NCBI GenBank assembly: GCA_030849805.1
Contig: JASANZ010001927.1
Location: forward strand, 1-25,109
From: Sergeia podlipaevii
Taxonomy: Eukaryota > Euglenozoa > Kinetoplastea > Trypanosomatida > Trypanosomatidae
Length of the DNA stretch: 25,109 nt
Direction of reading: 5' to 3'
Part shown: positions 17,265 through 25,109 of the stretch, one piece after another
Layout: each line of letters opens with the position of its first letter
Position numbering within the stretch: position 1 is the first letter of the stretch
Position numbers and translations under genes: made by a program
Notes under the pieces: generated by a model
What the model was told of the DNA's origin: nothing
The model's database searches: none
The model's input: only the letters and a program-made list of their open reading frames with translations

Positions 17265-17902
17265 TCCCAAGAGAACTCCTCTTCCTCAGTTATGTCACCG
17301 GCAACAACGACAAAAGCGAAGAAATGAAGGACAGTTTAAAGCTCCTTAAAGTACAATAATAATAATTTTTAAAAAGACAAAATATTGTGAGCGGTAAAGT
17401 ATATAATAAAAATGTAAAGAGAGGTGTGAACACGATAAAAGTACGTACTTTGAGTACATATATATCAGCTGAATACTTGTTCAAAAAGCCACTACCAAAA
17501 AAAAAAAACATATTTTTCCTTTCAGTACATTGATTTTGCCTTGCAACAAGCAGCTACTGACGAAAAGAAAAAAAAAATCACACCCAAAAGTGTGTTTAAT
17601 GAGAACATGAGTAAACACTGTGTATACCGCTCAAAAAGATGCCACCAGATAGTGTGGTGTATAAACAGATACAAATGCGCATCATAGCGCGCGCATGAGG
17701 CTTCTTTTTTCTTTCTTTCTCTCTCCCGCCCTCCTCAACATAACATCTCAGAGAGAGAGAAGTGTATAGGGTCTCAAACGAGTTGTATGTGAGAGCGTAT
17801 AAAAATTTGATACCTTAACTACGAGTGTTGCGTGTGCATGTCCTTTCAATACCCTCTTGACACTCGAGGCGCACCTTCCTCTATCCTCACTCCCTCCAAA
17901 CT

Positions 17903-18442
17903 CTAGTAGTTGAAGTAGCGTTCATTTACAATCTGAGAAGCGGGAATATAGTTCTTGATAAGCCCAAATATCACCGCCACTGTGGTCGTTGCCACCAATG
18001 ACAAAATAGAGTACTTGATCAGCGGCGCATCGCGGTCGTAACATTCTGCTTTAATGGTGGCCGTGCGCTTACAAAGGCCAGTGACACACGTGGCCGCCTC
18101 CAGCACGGAGATGACCTCGCACTCCTGCACCACCACATTACCAATCGCAAAAGGGTCCTCGCTCTCGATGCCCTCAAATAGCCGCGCTGTCTCCGTTCTC
18201 ACCTCCTTGCTAGTAATGTACTCGTTACACAGTTTCGTGGTGCACGCCGAGCATGAGGAGACTGGCCAGGAGATGCGGTCAAACGCGTTACATCCCCCCT
18301 GGTAGCAGCACCGGCACGTGCATAGCATAGAAGGAGCTGGTAACAAAGCTAACGAAGGAAGCGAACATGTGGACAGCACCAGTACGCAGATAAGCACTAG
18401 CAGGGAGGATAAGCGAGAAGGAAAGATACTTTGCAGAGACAT
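17903..18442 (-). CDS. Small cysteine-rich type I membrane protein, unknown function
   Basis: 179 residues from the ATG at 18442. Residues about 10-34 form a strong signal peptide (SSLLVLICVLVLSTCSLPSL, then ALLPA). The mature ectodomain has twelve cysteines, beginning with a CxCxCC cluster (CTCRCCYQGGCNAF), then CSACTTKLC and a second cluster (CEV, ATCVTGLC, AECYD). The even number suits disulfide bonding. A C-terminal hydrophobic helix (SILSLVATTTVAVIFGLI) and a short tail ending in NERYFNY follow, so the expected topology is ectodomain outside or lumenal with a short cytosolic tail. I do not recognise a named family; it resembles the conserved hypothetical membrane proteins common in trypanosomatids. 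The frame extends to 18544 only from a TTG codon, and its F/L-rich start is translated poly(T) leader. The acceptor AG at 18475-18476 excludes that part. Confidence 0.8.
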   Translation of the reverse strand: MSLQSIFPSRLSSLLVLICVLVLSTCSLPSLALLPAPSMLCTCRCCYQGGCNAFDRISWPVSSCSACTTKLCNEYITSKEVRTETARLFEGIESEDPFAIGNVVVQECEVISVLEAATCVTGLCKRTATIKAECYDRDAPLIKYSILSLVATTTVAVIFGLIKNYIPASQIVNERYFNY

Positions 18443-19500
18443 TTTGAAGAATGTACAATTAAATTCTCTTACTTCTATGATACCCAAAAGAAGCAAAAAA
18501 AAAAAAAAAGTGTGAATTTTCTTTTTCGCCGCTTCAAGCAACAATCTACAATTTAAAACTAATGCCTTTGTTACTACTGGTGTGTGCTACCGAGGAAAGA
18601 GAGAAGAAAAAGGTAACGAAGAAAAAGAAAATCATGTACAAGACACAAAGAAAAAAAAAACAAATTAAAATACAGAATTCCTCTTCACCCATCAAAAAGT
18701 AACAATAATAATACAAGGGGAAGTTTTTCAACGTAATGCGGCACCCACATCCCCCTTTCCCTCTCTTCTCTTCTTCAATCAAACACAAGCGGTTGTGCTA
18801 CATTGCTTTTCGCTTATCTGCCTTGACAAACAAACTGAATAACTGGCATATATACGCAAACACCACACATCTCCTAAAAACATATATCCATGGCTTGCAC
18901 TATATAGGAGGAGCATTCATCAACAATTTGCCTGAGCTCTCCTTCATGAAAGATATAAATCTCATAATGTCACACACACAAAAAAAAAATCTAAGAAATA
19001 TAGTGTGCAAATGCGTGACAAAGAAACTCATGCATAAATAGTCAACAACAAAACAAACTTGCAACCATTGCACAAAACAAAATGTCTATCAAATCTAAGT
19101 CAAAAAGCTAGGTGCATAGTCGATGAAATGCATTGAGTGAACATCCCTCCCTGTGTCTCACTTGCACTCAAAACGCACATATGCAAAACTATTTTCTTCC
19201 TCTTCTGATGATTGTATCTAAAAAAAAAAAGAGCTGCCGAGGTATCTATACGCGCCTTTGCATGAGCGCGAGTGAAGGATTCAAAAAGAAAAAAAAAAGT
19301 GTATCTAAAATGTGCAGATATATGTAACCATAAATCGACGCAGAACACCTATCACTAAGGTAACAACAATAATAGCACTCTGATCGTAGCAAAGTGCATC
19401 AAATCAAAAAAAAAAAAAGAACACAGAAAAAAAGAGAACCATACAACACAACAAACCGCCTTAATTTTTATTTGTAATATTGTACTGTGTTTCCTTTATT
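18443..19500 (-). other. Long spacer, probably the 3' untranslated region of the large gene
   Basis: About 1.06 kb, AT-rich, with many A runs. The plus-strand frame 18736-19041 (101 residues) and the minus-strand frames 18546-18788 and 19100-19348 lack any domain, signal or codon-composition support. I see no RNA gene. Likely regulatory 3' untranslated sequence. Confidence 0.55.
18475..18509 (-). promoter_or_regulatory. Candidate trans-splice acceptor for the cysteine-rich protein
   Basis: A T15 run (18495-18509) plus a further pyrimidine stretch precede AG at 18475-18476, giving a 32-base leader without ATG. Confidence 0.6.
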
Positions 19501-22500
19501 CTAGAAGAGTTCCATAGAGTACTGTGGGTCCGTTGTGTACTCTGGGTTTGGTGTCTCACTCATATCGCCACCGTTCATAGTGGCCCACCATTCTGCGTTG
19601 CTCGCGACACCCTCGCCAGTAGAGTTGACCTCCTCCAGATTGACACGCCCTCGTATTTGCCTCTTTCCTGACATGGAAAGGCGCGCGTGGTTCGGGTTGA
19701 ACTCGCCCATCACCTGCCGCAGTTCCTGTACAGCTGTGCGATTGTTCTGCTCGACGAGGCACGCGGGGATCATGACCTGACCATACGGAGTTGTCGCCAC
19801 TAGACCTTCCCCACCAATTCGCAATGTCTGAGCAGGTGTGTTCTCATCCGTTTGCTGCTGCTGCTGCTGCTTCTGAAGTTGCTGTTGCTGTGAGTTGTTA
19901 AAGTCGCGTGTACTCTCATGAGCAAGCTTGTCCATGGCAGTCTTCTGCTGCTGCATGCCGTGCAAGTCGTCGAGAGCAGATGCAACGTTAGCATGCTGTT
20001 GCGCGTTCTGGCTGAGGAAGAATTGCATCCCTCTGAAAGGCGCCGTGGGAGTGCTATGTGGTTGTGATAGCTGCTGCTGATGCTGCTGCTGCTGCTCCAT
20101 CCTTCGCCGCTTCGACACACCGTCTGCACCGCTCACGGCAGAAATTTCATGCTCACCATCAACCACCTCCTCGCCACCTCTGCGTGGCTGCTGCTGTGGC
20201 TGCTGCTGAACTAGACGTGGGTCGACCATGCGGACTGGGGCCATCACTGTGTGTCCCTCCGCGAGTCTCGAAGGATCAGTGTGCGGTCGCCCATAATTGT
20301 TTGCCCGCCCCTCCACTGTCACTGGCTGCACCGTCATCATAGTTGTAGGGGAAACGCCGGAGACATCGTGAGACATCATCTGCTGCTGGTTACCACTACC
20401 ATACGCAGCCACGTAGTCCGCCACCTGCTGCGGCATCCACCCTTGACCTGCCTGCTGGAGCTCGTGTGTGAGAGAGTCCATCCCCTGCTGAGCACGCAAG
20501 TACTCAATCACCATACCAGAAGGCAGCACTACCCCTCCATCTGCATTGCTGCCCTGCAGGCGCGGGACGGCAGTGTTGTCAATAGGTGCTTCATCCCCAT
20601 CCATAAAATCAAATAGCTCAGGCTCTTGCCAGACCGAGCCACGACCGCTCTCGCGCGGAGAGACCATGTCCTCGTAGTCGCCGTAGTCATCATCGTCATT
20701 CTGATAAGAGCTCTCAGCGGTCATGCGCCGCCGTTGCTGACTGCTACTGTTAGTGCCCTTGTTGGAGATAGCACTGTGCTGTGAGCGGTTCTTGGGTGTC
20801 TCTTGTTGCTTCTGCTGCTGGCGTCTCATCTGTTCGTCGTCGAAGTTAATGGGTGAGGTGCCCACGCTGACTTCAAAGGGCACAGTGACGCCCTTGTCCA
20901 CACTCCGCTTGCGGTGGGCAGCGTCTCCACGTGTCGAGTGCGAATGTAGCATACGCACAGGCCGAACAGCGGGCGAGACGCCCTTGTTGTCTTCTTCGCG
21001 CTCATCATCGGTTTGCACCCCCTTGGACTGCGAGCGGGTCGAATACTGCCGCTGATCTAGATATCGGGCGCTGCGAGGAACGACGTCATCATCACCACCG
21101 TGCATCTTCTGACTTTCTCCGTCTGCATCCACATTCACTGCGTAGTCGCTGCTCGTCTGACCGCTGCGGTGCGCAAGACCAGGTCGAGAAATGTGTGAGT
21201 TCGATGAGTGATGCAAAGTGGGATACTGCCCGCTACTTGACCCTGATGTGGCCGTCGAGGACGCCACCATGGTGGCGCTGGAGGTGCTGCTCATGTAGGA
21301 AGTAGTGCCACCACTGGTATCCCCCGCAGAGCTTAGCCCGCCCGCACGCTTCGAGGCGCCAGAGAGGGGGGCGGTACTGGGAGAACTGTTAAGACTGAGT
21401 GCTTGCAGAGCTGCAGAGACACGGCTTGGGACTTGAAGGCCAGACGCGTCATCCATCGCGCTCATATTATTCGTAGAGCTGGTGTGGTTGCTGCGAAGCT
21501 TTCTGGCGGAGGCGTACTCGGCGTATCCCTCAGTTCCGTCTACGCCGCCTTGGTAGTAATCATCGCCATCGTTGGTGTTGTTTGTATCAAAGACACTATC
21601 GTCCGCCTCATTGCGAAGGTCCTCAATCGTCACAGAGCCCTCTTCCTCCCCACGCTGCTGTTGCTGCATAATCTGATCATGCTCGCGGATGTACTGCATA
21701 TACACCCCGCGTGCATCGTTGTACGCTGCCGCCTCCTGGTCGCTAGCAGCGGACTCATACCCGCTCTCCACATCTTGGAGGGACATCTCCCCATTGGCGG
21801 TCGCAATCGTGCGGCGCACTTTCCGCTGCAGCCGGCGCACCAGTCGAAAGAACTCCACGTTGCCGTCCCGAACGGCGGGGATGAGATGCTCAAGACGTGC
21901 CTTTTGTGAGCTGAGTGCCTTGCTGGCCTTCTTCACAGCATCGTCAAACTGGTGCTGGTCTTGCCGAGTTTCTGCCTCTAGCTCCACCCTTGCAGAACCC
22001 TCACCGCGGTAGAGCACGGCAGTCACGAGCTGCACGCAGATGTAGACAAGACACACGTACTTTCCGGGCTGGTGACCCGCCTGCTTCATCCAGTTGGACA
22101 CCATGAAGAGCACCACCCTTGCAAGTGGGGCGTTGCGCTTGATGGCTTCGTACATCATCACAGAGAAGAGGTGCGCGGTGGGCTCAAGTCCATAGGGGGC
22201 AATAGCCTCTACCGGAGAAGCAATGCGAAAGCGACGAGACATGCTCTTGGCGAGGGCAGCCATGAAGGCGGTACGGGCTGGAGCAGAGGTCTTCATCTGG
22301 TTCAGGAAATAGCCCCAGAAGGTGCTCCCAGCGCCAACCGGCAGCGCAAACTCGTTGAGGGATTGTAGGCCAATCGGCACGAGTCCGTATGAGGACAGGA
22401 GTGTGCCGATGAGGTTGGGAGCCTGCATGTTAAAGTCCTGAATAAGCTTGCACACGCAGCACCCTACCAGTTTCCGCATCTCCGCACTAAAGGCGTGCGC

Positions 22501-24669
22501 GCGATCGAGCAGCTTCAGAACAAGCTGCGCGTTGTCAGCACAGGTAGCGCTGGTGGGAGCGCAGCCCGGGTAGTCGATGCTGTAGTTGTTCTCCTGCGGG
22601 TCTGTCGGCAGCAGATCAATGTTGCCCTTGCAGTTACGCAAGAGCAGGTTGCACATGCACCACAGTGCCAGAGCGTCATGGTTTGTGCGGAGGCGAAGTT
22701 CAGAGAAGACCTTGATGATGCTCTCCAGGTAAGTTGGATCAATGGAGGAGCTAAGGAGAATGACCACCTTCACGTGCAGCATGAGCACGTTCGCCTTCTG
22801 CTCGCTGCTGATGAGGCTACTGCTGTTGTTGCCGCTGCCGTTGCGGTCCGCGTTCACGAGAGTCATAAGAGTGCTGCGAATGTAAGGCTCAATGGCGACA
22901 AAGAGGGCATTGCGATGCTGCCCGGCGTTGCTGACGATGTGGAAAACAAGAAAGTGCACCGCACTATCCATCTGCGTGTTGGGCTCACGCAAGAAGCGAA
23001 TCAGCTGGTCCTCCACCACCTTGCTGCCGGCGCACTCCGCGAGCGTGGCCAGCACGCGACTCACCGACGACTGCCCCGTCACATGAACGGTCCCATTCAC
23101 GGGGCACAGCAGCGAGGCACTTCGTTGCGCGCCACAAAAGTGGCATTGCGCCGTCACATCTCGGAAGTAGTCCACGGCAGAGGTCATCGCTTCCACCACG
23201 TGCTCGTGGTGGAGCACCATCGCTAGCTCCGCGCACAGCAGCTGTGGGTCCACGGTGATGTCGCACTCACCATCAAAGGCCTCCTCGGCGAGCTTGCCCA
23301 GGGCCTCAATGGTCTTCATCGGCATTGCCACTCGCAGCGCCTTGAGCATATCAGTAGCGCGCTTCGACGCGGTGATAGAGCAGCTGCGCACCACCTCTCG
23401 CAGCATAAACAGCACGTTGTACACGCTCGTGCGGTCCTTCTTAATCGACACCGCCACCTCATCCGCTGCATCACGGCCCGTCATGGCAATACCCGCGCCA
23501 CGCGCCAGCGCAATCACCACCTTGGCAAACATAGAGACTGACATGTGTGTATCAATGGCAAGCGCCGCAGTAAAGTAGGCCGCATGCGGCATCTGGCAGT
23601 TGATGAGCGTCACCGTCTCGAGTGCACCGTCAATTTCGTCGTTGAAACAGTCCTGCATAACGGCACAGAGACACATGTAGAACGGGTTCGCTGTACTCAG
23701 CCCTGGCGGGCACTGGGAGAGCAGCTCACGCATCAGATGCGCGCGGGTCGCGGGGATGGCGAGAAAGTCCGCCATGTCGGGGTGACACAGACTCGGGTAC
23801 AAGAAGCGTTCCACGTACTCACGACGGATGGGGGAGCGGAAGCGAAGAAAGAGTTCACTGCAGTGAATAGAAAGCGCGCGGCCAAATGAAGGCCCATTGG
23901 CGGGGTCTATCACTGCTCGCTTTAGCCGCTCGTAGCAGGCCAGTAAAAAATCAACGTTCATCTTCACTGGCTTCGTCTTGAGCACGTACTGCAGCGCGGT
24001 CACCTGCTCGTCAATCCTGACCTGGCTCACTGTCTGCACAAGCAATGCAAGGGCACGGTTGGCGATAATAGGTGCAGATGCGCTGCAGTAAAACTCGAGC
24101 CTGTCCTGGAACTGGTAAACAATGTCGACCCCAACCACATCCAATGCAAGCAGGGCGGTGGTCATGCAAGCATATGCCCTGTACAGTTGCGGGGGCACCA
24201 GCACCACGCAATGTGCGCCACCGCGGCACGTGGGAGATGGGAGACCAAATACATGATCGCGGATCACCTCCAGCACAAACGGGTGCGCTAGCTTTTCATC
24301 ATCGTCGAGCTGTCCAAGAACGTTTGCGATGAGCTGCACGTACAAATCGACGTCTGCAAGGCCGATACGAGACATCTGCATATGAAAGAGAAAAGTTGCG
24401 TAGCTAAGGCTCACGCAGAAGGGCTTGCCATCAATGTACGGCTCCACGCGTGTGTAGTAAGAGGCGAGTGTGTGTAGTGTGCTGGGGGAGCCCACATGTG
24501 TTTTGAGGTGACGCTGTACCTGCGAGACACAGTTGGCGAACAGTTTGCTGTCCTCGTCAGATTCTGCACCAACGGCATTGCTGCTCCCATCACGAGTACG
24601 AGTGGCGGGGCGTCGACGAGCGCCAGCGCGCTGCGGGGTAGCCCCACCTGAAAAGAGATCTAAAACCAT
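19501..24669 (-). CDS. Large helical-repeat protein with polyglutamine-rich C-terminal half, unknown
   Basis: 1722 residues; no family recognised. Residues 1-40 are basic and disordered. About 41-900 are almost continuously helical, with alternating hydrophobic patterns (LDVVGVDIVYQFQDRLEFYC, HPDMADFLAIPATRAHLMRE, LLHVKVV-like stretches) that suggest a HEAT/ARM-type solenoid. A CxxC pair (CHFC) with nearby cysteines lies near residue 510. A hydrophobic helix (YVCLVYICVQLVTAVLYR, about 880) looks buried rather than membrane-spanning. About 895-965 is a charged coiled-coil-like stretch. About 1000-1600 is disordered, rich in Ser, Gln, Asp, Asn and Gly, with several Q runs. The last 120 residues are more complex again (TPYGQVMIPACLVEQNNRTA; GKRQIRGRVNLEEVN) and may be a conserved C-terminal module. 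It suggests a large scaffold or adaptor; function is not inferable. The ATG at 24669 is the first after AG at 24704-24705. Confidence 0.85.
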   Translation of the reverse strand: MVLDLFSGGATPQRAGARRRPATRTRDGSSNAVGAESDEDSKLFANCVSQVQRHLKTHVGSPSTLHTLASYYTRVEPYIDGKPFCVSLSYATFLFHMQMSRIGLADVDLYVQLIANVLGQLDDDEKLAHPFVLEVIRDHVFGLPSPTCRGGAHCVVLVPPQLYRAYACMTTALLALDVVGVDIVYQFQDRLEFYCSASAPIIANRALALLVQTVSQVRIDEQVTALQYVLKTKPVKMNVDFLLACYERLKRAVIDPANGPSFGRALSIHCSELFLRFRSPIRREYVERFLYPSLCHPDMADFLAIPATRAHLMRELLSQCPPGLSTANPFYMCLCAVMQDCFNDEIDGALETVTLINCQMPHAAYFTAALAIDTHMSVSMFAKVVIALARGAGIAMTGRDAADEVAVSIKKDRTSVYNVLFMLREVVRSCSITASKRATDMLKALRVAMPMKTIEALGKLAEEAFDGECDITVDPQLLCAELAMVLHHEHVVEAMTSAVDYFRDVTAQCHFCGAQRSASLLCPVNGTVHVTGQSSVSRVLATLAECAGSKVVEDQLIRFLREPNTQMDSAVHFLVFHIVSNAGQHRNALFVAIEPYIRSTLMTLVNADRNGSGNNSSSLISSEQKANVLMLHVKVVILLSSSIDPTYLESIIKVFSELRLRTNHDALALWCMCNLLLRNCKGNIDLLPTDPQENNYSIDYPGCAPTSATCADNAQLVLKLLDRAHAFSAEMRKLVGCCVCKLIQDFNMQAPNLIGTLLSSYGLVPIGLQSLNEFALPVGAGSTFWGYFLNQMKTSAPARTAFMAALAKSMSRRFRIASPVEAIAPYGLEPTAHLFSVMMYEAIKRNAPLARVVLFMVSNWMKQAGHQPGKYVCLVYICVQLVTAVLYRGEGSARVELEAETRQDQHQFDDAVKKASKALSSQKARLEHLIPAVRDGNVEFFRLVRRLQRKVRRTIATANGEMSLQDVESGYESAASDQEAAAYNDARGVYMQYIREHDQIMQQQQRGEEEGSVTIEDLRNEADDSVFDTNNTNDGDDYYQGGVDGTEGYAEYASARKLRSNHTSSTNNMSAMDDASGLQVPSRVSAALQALSLNSSPSTAPLSGASKRAGGLSSAGDTSGGTTSYMSSTSSATMVASSTATSGSSSGQYPTLHHSSNSHISRPGLAHRSGQTSSDYAVNVDADGESQKMHGGDDDVVPRSARYLDQRQYSTRSQSKGVQTDDEREEDNKGVSPAVRPVRMLHSHSTRGDAAHRKRSVDKGVTVPFEVSVGTSPINFDDEQMRRQQQKQQETPKNRSQHSAISNKGTNSSSQQRRRMTAESSYQNDDDDYGDYEDMVSPRESGRGSVWQEPELFDFMDGDEAPIDNTAVPRLQGSNADGGVVLPSGMVIEYLRAQQGMDSLTHELQQAGQGWMPQQVADYVAAYGSGNQQQMMSHDVSGVSPTTMMTVQPVTVEGRANNYGRPHTDPSRLAEGHTVMAPVRMVDPRLVQQQPQQQPRRGGEEVVDGEHEISAVSGADGVSKRRRMEQQQQHQQQLSQPHSTPTAPFRGMQFFLSQNAQQHANVASALDDLHGMQQQKTAMDKLAHESTRDFNNSQQQQLQKQQQQQQTDENTPAQTLRIGGEGLVATTPYGQVMIPACLVEQNNRTAVQELRQVMGEFNPNHARLSMSGKRQIRGRVNLEEVNSTGEGVASNAEWWATMNGGDMSETPNPEYTTDPQYSMELF
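19854..19890 (-). repeat. Polyglutamine-coding CAG tract
   Basis: Six perfect CTG-type units (19854-19871) followed by imperfect CTG/TTG units on the plus strand. They encode Q runs around residues 1590-1605 of the large protein. Confidence 0.85.
20070..20097 (-). repeat. Second polyglutamine-coding CAG tract
   Basis: CTG units interrupted by one ATG on the plus strand encode a QQQQHQQQ-type run upstream of the first tract in the same protein. Confidence 0.85.
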
Positions 24670-25109
24670 TCTTATCTAAACGGTGCGTATATATATGTGT
24701 GTGCTTGTGTAAGTGAGTGTATACGTGTGCAAGAGAAAGAAGAGGGATAAAAAAGATCGCGCCTCCTCAATACGTTCTTTAAAGGAAAGGACTACACGTA
24801 ACTTTACTCAATCTAGATGTTCACTCTAGATGTGAATCTATAATAGTAACAACAAAAAAGAAATACGTAAAAAAAAAAAAGCGCACGTAACACACGACGC
24901 GGTCACTCTCGCTCTATAATGTGTATATACGTGTAGAACGTACGTATGTGTAAGGGTTTCTTTCTTTCTTCCGCAAAAAAGCAAGCTCTAAAAAAAAAAA
25001 AAAGGAATGTGTGCGAGAGTGCAAACCTGTACAGGTCTGTGCGCACACAAAAAGATACTTAAAGATACAAATATATATGTTAATCGTGCAAAAAAAAAAA
25101 AAAAAGGAA
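24670..25109. other. Right-edge spacer upstream of the large gene
   Basis: 440 bases, AT-rich, with A runs at 24868-24880, 24989-25002 and 25090-25105. It also has a short direct repeat of TCTAGATGT (24812-24820 and 24825-24833) and two adjacent palindromes at 25025-25047. No gene seen; the next gene lies outside the window. Confidence 0.55.
24704..24756 (-). promoter_or_regulatory. Candidate trans-splice acceptor for the large gene
   Basis: The pyrimidine-rich run at about 24727-24756 precedes the first AG at 24704-24705, giving a 34-base leader without ATG. Confidence 0.5.

Larger units (their letters stand above)
17138..17902 (-). other. Spacer between the cysteine-rich membrane protein and NOC3
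   Basis: About 765 bases, AT-rich. It holds the NOC3 leader and the 3' untranslated region of the gene ending at 17903. Several A runs, an AGAGAG run near 17751-17760 and a GCGCGC motif near 17688-17693 are present. The minus-strand frame 17290-17511 is F/L-rich low complexity. No gene seen. Confidence 0.6.

Noticed and set aside
18736..19041. 101-codon plus-strand frame in the spacer
   Set aside because: Opposite to all genes, AT-rich codons, no domain; a chance frame is more likely.
22000..22060. Membrane segment in the large protein
   Set aside because: The hydrophobic helix at about residue 880 is short, contains cysteines and polar residues, and lies within a helical-repeat region, so a buried helix is more likely.
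22495..23226. 243-codon open frame on the plus strand
   Set aside because: Antisense to the helical N-terminal half of the large gene, with no recognisable features; a shadow frame.

Overview
The window looks like nuclear DNA of a kinetoplastid, most likely a trypanosomatid. Nine intron-free protein genes (eight complete, one cut by the left edge) all lie on the minus strand, head to tail. They are separated by AT-rich spacers full of homopolymer and dinucleotide runs. Each gene has a pyrimidine tract followed by an AG dinucleotide 20 to 185 bases upstream of its first ATG. This is the expected layout of a polycistronic unit processed by spliced-leader trans-splicing and coupled polyadenylation. 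I cannot name the genus.

Layout from right to left, which is the direction of transcription: a 1722-residue protein of unknown function with a helical N-terminal half and a polyglutamine-rich disordered C-terminal half (19501-24669); a small cysteine-rich membrane protein with a signal peptide (17903-18442); the ribosome-assembly factor NOC3 (15308-17137); major vault protein (11654-14395); mitochondrial ribosomal protein uS5m (9728-11023); the DEAD-box helicase RRP3/DDX47 (7660-9213); the DEAD-box helicase HAS1/DDX18 (5202-7088); an unknown protein with one membrane segment and a very long disordered N-terminal part (1007-4039); and the start of a peptidyl-dipeptidase Dcp of the M3 family (1-377, continuing beyond the window).

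Four of the nine genes serve ribosomes: HAS1 (large and small subunit), RRP3 (18S processing), NOC3 (60S assembly and export) and uS5m (mitoribosome). In trypanosomatids co-transcription does not imply co-regulation, so the grouping is suggestive at most. Expression would be set mainly after transcription, through the 3' untranslated regions, several of which appear to approach 1 kb.

Three open frames run past the first ATG only by way of non-ATG codons (GTG at 4096, TTG at 14524, TTG at 18544). In each case the proposed splice acceptor and the first ATG place the true start further in, and I used those starts. No tRNA, rRNA, transposon, CRISPR array or pseudogene was recognised. The genes I could not assign (1007-4039, 17903-18442, 19501-24669) are the best candidates for undescribed biology, but nothing in the window forms a recognisable new multi-gene system.
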